From assembly GCA_025350445.1 (NCBI GenBank), contig JANXXV010000315.1:1-17285 (forward strand): DNA of 17,285 nt. Direction: 5' to 3'. Both the position numbers and the translations under genes were made by a program. The number at the start of each line of letters is the position of its first letter. Position 1 is the first letter of the stretch. A model generated the notes under the pieces. That model did no database searches. It worked only from the letters and a program-made list of their open reading frames with translations, and was not told where the DNA came from. Shown in pieces: positions 13,583-17,285 of this stretch. This DNA comes from Bryobacteraceae bacterium. GTDB lineage: Bacteria; Acidobacteriota; Terriglobia; Bryobacterales; Bryobacteraceae.

Positions 13583-15976
13583 ATGAGCACCACTGGCCGG
13601 CTGTTTCTTTCTGCCGGCATCGCCGCAGTTCTGACAATTGCCAGCCCGCAGCGGAGCGCCACCGGACCCGCACAGGCCGCTATCATGCGGCAATATTGCG
13701 TGGGCTGCCACAATGAAAGCAATAAAACCGCGGGAATCAACCTTGATATCAGCCTGTCCCACGTGTCCGCGAATGCAGAGTTTTGGGAGAAGGTTGCGCG
13801 GAAACTTCACGCGGGAACTATGCCGCCGCTGGGGATGCCGCGCCCGGATCGAGCCGCCCTAGACGGATTGGCCGCGTATCTGGAATCGTCAATCGACGCG
13901 GCGGCCGTCAACCCAAACCCGGGAAAGGCCATGCTTCGTCGATTAAACAGGTCTGAGTATGGCGCTGCAGTCCGCGACATTCTTGCGCTCAACGTTGACG
14001 TGGCAGCATTGTTGCCTGCCGACGATGCCAATCACGGCTTCGATAACAATGCGGATTCGCTGCGGGTGTCTCCGGCCCTACTCGAAGGGTACCTGGCCGC
14101 ATCGCGCAAGATCAGCCGCCTGGCGGTAGGGGATCCGGCGGTGGTTCCCGCGTTCTCTACATATCGCGCCCGGCCGGACCTGGGCCAGGATGGACACATC
14201 GAAGGTCAACCCCTGGGAACCCGGGGAGGGCTGCTGGCAGAACATAACTTTCCGCTCGACGGAACTTATTTATTAAAGACGAGACTTGCACTCAACACGT
14301 CGGCAAAGATTCGCGGGCTCGATTTTGAACACCAGTTTATTGTCACAATCGACGGACGCAAGATTCATCAGGCTAATGTTGGCGGACCGGCCGACGAAGA
14401 GGCGGCCGCCATCAGCCCGCCGGAATCCGAGGCCGGAATTGTCGCCCGGCTGGGAGTTCGTGTGCCGGTGAGCGCGGGCCCGCACGCCGTCGGTGTGACC
14501 TTCGTCAAGAAGACTTCCGCGCAAGAGGACGGCTTTCTGCAGCCGTGGTTGCGCAGCAATCTGGATACGCAGGAGCAGCGCGGAATCCCTCTGGTGGAAT
14601 CCCTCGGCATGGGGGGGCCGTTCCAGGCGAAAGGTCCGGGAAACACTCCCAGCCGCCGCAAGATATTCCTGTGCCGTCCTACCTCAACCAGCGACGAGGT
14701 TTCATGCGCCAAGAAGATCATCTCGACACTGGAACGTCAAGCATACCGCCGTCCGATTACCGAAGCGGATCTGGAGACTCCGCTCAGCTTCTTCCAGGCT
14801 GGCCGGAACGCGGCCGCGGGTGATCGATTCGACGCGGGCATCGAAAGCGCTCTCCGCTTTCTCTTGACGAGTCCCGAATTCCTATTCCGTATCGAGACGG
14901 ATCCGGCCGGCGCCGCGCCCGGCTCCGTCCATCGGCTGAGCGATGTCGAACTGGCCTCGCGCCTCTCGTTTTTTTTGTGGAGCAGCGTACCGGACGAAGA
15001 GCTGATTGAAATTGCCAGTCATGGAAAGCTAAAGGATGCGGCGGTGCTGGAGAAGCAGGTCCGCCGTATGCTTTGCGACAAACGTTCGCGAGCGCTCTGC
15101 ACCAATTTCGCCGGGCAGTGGCTGTACCTGCGAAACCTCACGGGCATCACGCGCGACACGAAGACATTTCCTTACTTCGACGACAATTTGCGGCAGGGAT
15201 TCCGCCAGGAAACGGAAATGTTCTTCGATAGCATCATGCGCGAGGATCGTAGCGCCCTTGATCTTCTTCGGGCGGACTATACCTTCGTAAACGATCGTCT
15301 TGCAAAACACTATGGCATTCCCAATGTGCGCGGCAACTACTTCCGGCGGGTTAGCATTCCAGGAGAGGAGCGGCGCGGACTGCTTGGACAGGGGAGCATT
15401 CTGACTGTGACTTCCTATGCGACGCGGACGTCGCCGGTTCTGCGCGGCAAGTGGCTTCTGGACAATGTCCTGGGAACTCCGGTGCCGCCGCCACCGCCCA
15501 ACATCCCCGCGCTGCAGGAAAATCAGGCTGGCAATACACCGCGCTCCGTGCGCGAACGAATGGAGGAACACCGCAAAAATCCAGCGTGCTCCGTTTGCCA
15601 CAACATCATGGACCCTATCGGCTTCTCGCTCGAAAACTTCGACGCAACGGGGGCCTGGCGGGTGCGCAGCGAATCCAACTTCCCGGTGGATGCGTCGGGC
15701 GTCCTGGTCAATGGCACAAAAGTGGACGGGCCTGTTGCACTGAGGAAGGCATTGTTGAGCCACGCTGAAACTTTCGTTACGACACTGACTGAAAAGTTGA
15801 TGACATACGCGCTGGGCCGGGGTCTGGAGTATTACGACATGCCGGCCGTGCGTCGCGTCGTCCACGGTGCTTCGCGCAACGACTACCGAATTTCCTCGAT
15901 CATTCTCGGAATCGTCAATTCGGCGCCCTTTCAAATGAGACGTGCAGCAACAAACGGGCTTCAAGGAGACCGTTGA
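13583..15976 (+). CDS. Exported cytochrome c-like protein, DUF1587/1595/1592/1588/1585
   Basis: A 797-residue protein (numbered from ATG 13583). A signal peptide ends near residue 26. An N-terminal cytochrome-like domain carries CVGCH (Cys39, Cys42, His43) and TMPPLGMP (79-86, likely axial Met). DUF1587 follows (RRLNRSEYGAAVRDIL, HGFDNNADSLRVSP), then an apparent beta-sandwich at about 215-315 that could bind a ligand. Next come DUF1595 (YRRPITEADLETPLSFFQAG, SALRFLLTSPEFLFRIE), DUF1592 (LSDVELASRLSFFLWSSVPD), DUF1588 (GLLGQGSILTVTSYATRTSP, with a polyproline VPPPPPNIP) and DUF1585 near the C-terminus. A second CxxCH sits in CSVCHNIMDPIGF (Cys669, Cys672, His673). Family function is unknown; a periplasmic redox role is inferred. 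It ends 2 nt before its usual partner DUF1552. The frame is intact despite a T8 run (14969-14976) and a G7 run (14611-14617). Confidence 0.9.
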   Translation: MSTTGRLFLSAGIAAVLTIASPQRSATGPAQAAIMRQYCVGCHNESNKTAGINLDISLSHVSANAEFWEKVARKLHAGTMPPLGMPRPDRAALDGLAAYLESSIDAAAVNPNPGKAMLRRLNRSEYGAAVRDILALNVDVAALLPADDANHGFDNNADSLRVSPALLEGYLAASRKISRLAVGDPAVVPAFSTYRARPDLGQDGHIEGQPLGTRGGLLAEHNFPLDGTYLLKTRLALNTSAKIRGLDFEHQFIVTIDGRKIHQANVGGPADEEAAAISPPESEAGIVARLGVRVPVSAGPHAVGVTFVKKTSAQEDGFLQPWLRSNLDTQEQRGIPLVESLGMGGPFQAKGPGNTPSRRKIFLCRPTSTSDEVSCAKKIISTLERQAYRRPITEADLETPLSFFQAGRNAAAGDRFDAGIESALRFLLTSPEFLFRIETDPAGAAPGSVHRLSDVELASRLSFFLWSSVPDEELIEIASHGKLKDAAVLEKQVRRMLCDKRSRALCTNFAGQWLYLRNLTGITRDTKTFPYFDDNLRQGFRQETEMFFDSIMREDRSALDLLRADYTFVNDRLAKHYGIPNVRGNYFRRVSIPGEERRGLLGQGSILTVTSYATRTSPVLRGKWLLDNVLGTPVPPPPPNIPALQENQAGNTPRSVRERMEEHRKNPACSVCHNIMDPIGFSLENFDATGAWRVRSESNFPVDASGVLVNGTKVDGPVALRKALLSHAETFVTTLTEKLMTYALGRGLEYYDMPAVRRVVHGASRNDYRISSIILGIVNSAPFQMRRAATNGLQGDR
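15963..15968 (+). promoter_or_regulatory. Ribosome-binding site of the DUF1552 gene
   Basis: AAGGAG within the end of the preceding gene, 10 nt before ATG 15979 and 4 nt before an in-frame TTG at 15973. The ATG is preferred. Confidence 0.55.
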
Positions 15977-15978
15977 TC

Positions 15979-17285
15979 ATGAGGTTTATTACCAAGAACC
16001 ATCTGAACCGGAGAACATTGCTCAAGGGCATGGGAGTTTCGGTCGCTCTGCCGTTACTCGACTCGATGATTCCGGCACTCACAGCCCAAAGCAGGACGGC
16101 GGCGAACCCTGTAAAGCGTCTGGGTTTCGTTTACGTCCCGCATGGAGCGATCATGGAGAGATTCACGCCTGCGACCGAGGGCGCGAACTTCGAGTTCAGC
16201 CCGATCCTTCGTCCCTTGGAGCCGTTTCGCGATCGTGTGGTGGTGGTGAGCGGCCTTGCTCATAAGACCGCGGACAACGCCGGGGTGCACTCGATGAGCC
16301 CACCCACCTGGTTAAGCGGCGTGCGGCCGAGTGCGAAGGATCAAGGCGTACGAGCCGGTGTCACGGTGGATCAAATCGCCGCGCAGAAAATCGGACAAGG
16401 TACGCAGTTCCCTTCTATTGAACTGGCCACGGAAGACCATTCCGGATTAATCGGATCCTGCGATGGCGGCTACATCTGCACTTATATCAATACGCTCTCG
16501 TGGCGCACGCCCACCACTCCGTTGCCGATGGAGATCAATCCGCGGGCCGTCTTTGAACGCCTGTTCGGAGAAGGAGGAACGGCGGAACAGCGCGCCGCCC
16601 GGCTGCGGCAGGATCGCGGCATTCTGGATGCGGTCACGCGGCAAGCAGGCCATCTGAAGCGGAGCCTGGGCGCGGATGATCGCGTCACCATGACGCAGTA
16701 CCTGGACAATCTCCGCGAGATTGAACGGCGGATCGAGTTGGCTGAAAACAAGACCGGCACGGAGGCGGAAGTGCCCGATGCTCCGATTGGAATTCCGGAA
16801 TCGTTCGAGGATCATATCAAGTTGATGTTTGACCTGCAGGTGCTGGCGTTTCAGGCGGACCTGCCGCGCGTCTCGACCTTCATGATGGCCCGAGAGCTTA
16901 GCCGGCGGACCTATCCGCAGGTCAACGCCCATGACCCGCATCACTCCGTTTCGCATCACTAAAACAATCCCGGAAAGATCGACACGCTAACCAGAATCCA
17001 GAACTATCACATGCAAATGTTTGCCTATTACCTGAACAAACTGCGGATGACGCAGGACGGCGATGGATCGTTGCTGGACCATTCCATGATTCTCTACGGA
17101 AGCAATATGAGCAGCAGCAACTTGCACAACCACTTCCCGCTGCCGACGGTACTGGTTGGCGGCGCGGGCCAACTGAAGGGAAACCGCCACATGAAGTATG
17201 CCGATCACACACCAATGACGAACCTGCTGACGACCATGCTGAACAAGCTTGGAATACCGATGGACAAGATCGGCGACAGCACCGG
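15979..17285 (+). pseudogene. DUF1552 Tat-exported protein with an in-frame TAA (runs off right edge)
   Basis: A DUF1552 protein, the standard partner of DUF1587-1592-1585 cytochrome proteins. Its function is unknown. A Tat signal is clear: NRRTLLKGMGVSVALPLLDS (residues 10-29). Family motifs include RLGFVYVPHGAIMERFTP, VVVVSGLAHKTADNAGVHSM, IELATEDHSGLIGSCDGGY and RVSTFMMARELSRRTYPQV. A TAA at codon 328 (16960-16962) interrupts HDPHHSVSHH*NNPGKIDTL. Relatives usually have Gln there, so CAA to TAA is the likely change. After it the same frame stays open to the window edge and is plainly homologous (IQNYHMQMFAYYLNKLR, DGDGSLLDHSMILYGSNMSS). As written, about the last quarter of the protein would be lost. 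The gene continues beyond the window. Recent nonsense mutation or sequence error are both possible. Confidence 0.86.

Noticed and set aside
15029..15964. 311-codon minus-strand frame opposite the DUF1592-type gene
   Set aside because: Antisense shadow with His/Arg/Cys-rich low-information sequence and no ribosome-binding site; the plus strand has strong domain motifs throughout.
1579..17285. Alternative genetic code or stop-codon readthrough as an explanation of the internal stops
   Set aside because: TAG, TGA and TAA all occur internally, and all three also end intact genes here at sensible places, so no single reassignment fits; two lesions are frameshifts.
1..17285. CRISPR array, tRNA/rRNA, insertion sequence or phage attachment site
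   Set aside because: No direct-repeat arrays, cloverleaf-like sequences, transposase motifs or flanking duplications seen on reading both strands.

Overview
The window looks like chromosomal DNA from an Acidobacteriota member, most likely the Solibacter/Bryobacter side of the phylum. The basis is moderately high GC, a long Oar-like TonB-dependent receptor with an N-terminal carboxypeptidase-regulatory domain, and dense planctomycete-type cytochrome genes (DUF1549/DUF1553, DUF1587-1592-1585) paired with DUF1501 and DUF1552 proteins. This is inference from gene content; there is no rRNA, tRNA or other marker gene here. I see no insertion sequence, CRISPR array or phage gene.

Two divergent gene clusters flank a control region of about 750 bp (6054-6805). 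The minus-strand cluster reads leftward: TonB-dependent receptor (6053-2940), NCS2 nucleobase permease (2926-1579), exported nucleoside hydrolase (1582-440), guanine deaminase (437 to beyond the left edge). Spacing is operon-like: 13 nt, a 4-nt ATGA overlap, 2 nt. Together they suggest a purine (guanosine) scavenging route: outer-membrane entry, hydrolysis of nucleoside outside the cytoplasm, uptake of the base across the inner membrane, and deamination of guanine to xanthine inside.

The plus-strand cluster reads rightward: a cytochrome protein with three CxxCH motifs and DUF1549/DUF1553 (6806-9604), its Tat-exported DUF1501 partner (9622-11010), a signal-peptide-bearing NADAR/YbiA-like protein (11018-11656), two exported metallo-beta-lactamase-fold hydrolases (11653-12516, 12518-13483), then after a 99-nt gap a DUF1587/1595/1592/1588/1585 cytochrome protein (13583-15976) and its Tat-exported DUF1552 partner (15979 to beyond the right edge). 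Every product carries an export signal, so this appears to be an extracytoplasmic system of unknown substrate. The two paired modules joined by a NADAR-like protein and two MBL hydrolases are the best candidate here for something undescribed.

A second striking feature is damage. Four otherwise well-conserved genes are interrupted at six points: two in-frame stops in the receptor, two single-base deletions in the permease, one stop in DUF1501 and one in DUF1552. All three stop codons are involved, and the reading frame and family motifs continue beyond each lesion. This could be recent pseudogenisation or an error-laden assembly; the sequence alone cannot decide.
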